NCBI GenBank assembly: GCA_026874595.1
Contig: CM049321.1
Location: forward strand, 49,023,297-49,087,296
Direction: 5' to 3'
From: Sipunculus nudus
Taxonomy: Eukaryota; Annelida; Sipuncula; Golfingiida; Sipunculidae
Length of the DNA stretch: 64,000 nt
Shown: in pieces, positions 62,364 to 64,000 of the stretch
Layout of the letters: each line of letters opens with the position of its first letter
Numbering within the stretch: the first letter of the stretch is position 1
Program-made: the position numbers and the translations under genes
Notes under the pieces: generated by a model
Databases searched by the model: none
Told to the model about the DNA's origin: nothing
The model's input: only the letters and a program-made list of their open reading frames with translations

Positions 62364-62417
<54 letters not shown>
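62364..62417. repeat. (TA)n microsatellite at the end of a TA-rich block
   Basis: Pure TA closing a 300-base low-complexity block that starts near 62110. The 123-codon ORF here is an artefact of low complexity. Confidence 0.9.
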
Positions 62418-62422
<5 letters not shown>

Positions 62423-63236
62423 TGTATACTATTTACACAGAACCTTTACCAGTGTCTACTCTATTTACTTTCTTAAATTTGGTATCACCATCAAGATGGA
62501 TATTCATTAAGGATACTATTACATGTTCTTTGGAGCAAATATACCAGATACTTGATAGAGACAGTGTTACGGTCTGAGCTCATGTACGGAACTCGTATGT
62601 CTCTTACTTAGCGATAAAACCAGGCGAGAGGAACGTAAAACGTGAAATAACTGAGTCAGGACCCGGTAATGCTCGTTTTATTTGGATATAACGCCGTGTT
62701 TGGAGGTTTACACGAGATTGGCTTGTTAACGCTAATCATCGCCATATGTCAATCGGGCTAATACTGGAACAATCTACCCGCATGCGCAAACATTATCTGC
62801 TGTGCTTCGAGCAAATTGATCACGATCATATTTTAATTTAAAAAAAAATGAAATTCGATACATATTAAAGAGTTTTACAGGGACCTCACTATTAAAGAAA
62901 AAGTAACTTTTTTACCTTTATGTGAAACAAAATACCATCTTTATCGTCTGTATATAAGAAACCGGAATACTCACTGTGAGGCTGTGCTGGTATTTGTCGC
63001 TACAGTGGTGGAAATGGCATATAAGCATAAAGTTACAAGGCATGAATACATGATCCATGTTTTTCCCTGTAATTTTCAGGAACGAATTTAAATATAAAAT
63101 AAATTGTATAATATATATTATTTATGACATATAAATTATTACTCACATTAAAATATCAGTGACAAATTTAACTTTCAATTCAATAATAAACATAATAAAT
63201 ATAATGAACATAATAAACTTTAAAAATTATAATTGA

Positions 63237-63344
63237 TATAATAATAATAATAATAATAAAAACAACAACAACAACAACAACAACAATAAAAATAATAATA
63301 ATAATAATAATATTATCATCATAAATATTATAATTATAGTTATA

Positions 63345-63387
<43 letters not shown>
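63237..63387. repeat. Inverted trinucleotide microsatellites (AAT)n/(AAC)n ... (ATT)n
   Basis: (ATA)n and (CAA)n are followed within 60 bases by (TTA)n, so the two arms can pair into a long AT hairpin. Confidence 0.75.
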
Positions 63388-64000
63388 CATTTTTATTATT
63401 ATTGTTTGAATCTCGGCCGATAGAAAATAAGTCCGAACCAACCCGTACGAATTCGGACGGACCTTTCAAACACATCATTCACGTTTGCTTCCCTTACTGT
63501 TGGACAATACTGTCGAAACACTCCTCTTCTCGTCAAGGACCACAGACTATACTTAATTCAACGGTTAAACGTCACAATCAACATTTGTGAAATTCAAATA
63601 AAGGGCGGTTCACACTGCATGAAAGTACACATGCCTTGAAGATTTTACTAACTTCTTGAAGTCCACATAACAAAAACGTTTACGTAATTTGCCTTGAATC
63701 AGCTGTATTCTTATTCAAGTGTGCTTATTGAAGCCGATATGCTTAAGTGACCATATTTTGTGGCCCAGTGTATTGTGGGGAAAACGTTTGTTTATACCCA
63801 AAATCCCTAACCTGCAATGTCCGACTGTGCTGTGTTAGGTTGACTTGTTTGCAGACATAAACCAAAAATACAAACAATTTTACACGATCGTCGGGAAACA
63901 TCCATTAAAGTTTGGTGCGGATCAGAAACTGGAGCGTGGCCAGTAGGATTATTTGGTCCCCGGCGGAGGCATGCACTCCTCTGAGTGCCATCTAGTTCAT

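Noticed and set aside
62048-62419. 123-codon plus-strand ORF
   Set aside because: Almost entirely Tyr-Ile translation of TA-rich low-complexity sequence.
1-64000. CRISPR array, operon or other prokaryotic features
   Set aside because: Spliced genes, LINEs, SINEs and microsatellites show animal nuclear DNA. The regular repeats found are satellites and minisatellites without spacers.

Overview
This is a window of animal nuclear DNA. It is AT-rich, full of (TA)n microsatellites, long G/C homopolymers and layered transposable elements, and has very long introns. The one host gene I can name with confidence is a Mohawk-type (Mkx) TALE homeobox gene on the minus strand. The repeat content (tandem units built on TGACCTTTGACCT, GGTGGCGCCACC palindromes, GTCGGTGGTTCTCTCCGGG-type SINEs, jockey-superfamily LINEs) suggests a lophotrochozoan, most likely a marine mollusc. 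That placement is inference; the species cannot be named from this window.

Layout. 1-3,494 and 11,563-13,800 are two sides of an old repeat field, split by an 8,068-bp DNA transposon (3,495-11,562). That transposon has CACTGTTAAAAA terminal inverted repeats and a TA target duplication. It carries a decayed, spliced gene on the minus strand, and later acquired a 215-bp MITE (6,983-7,197) and a 2,149-bp foldback element (8,347-10,495). 13.8-22.6 kb is non-genic sequence with further repeat arrays and pogo-like MITEs.

The Mkx gene runs from about 52.5 kb down to 22.6 kb. A candidate TATA box (52,560-52,568) and non-coding first exon (about 52,535-52,414) precede an 11.4-kb intron. Next come coding exon 1 (40,956-40,547, acidic N-terminus), a 14.9-kb intron, coding exon 2 (25,652-25,309, homeodomain), a 2.2-kb intron and coding exon 3 (23,103-22,604, conserved C-terminal motifs). 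Splice phases match at both coding junctions and give a 417-residue protein.

The Mkx introns are loaded with insertions. The large coding intron has a 2.6-kb element (31,100-33,673) holding a 288-bp tandem array dense in nuclear-receptor half sites, a tRNA-derived SINE, and a 57-codon coding-looking ORF on the opposite strand (33,828-34,001). The 5' UTR intron has a 5'-truncated LINE (41,366-44,216), intact except for three frameshifts in A-runs, plus an older LINE tail near 46.5 kb. 53-64 kb upstream of the gene holds minisatellites, MITEs and microsatellites; I recognise no gene there.

Read as a whole, the window is one developmental regulator gene whose large introns have been targets for several generations of transposons. 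The most notable structures are the nested transposon stack at 3.5-11.6 kb and the receptor-half-site array inside the Mkx intron.
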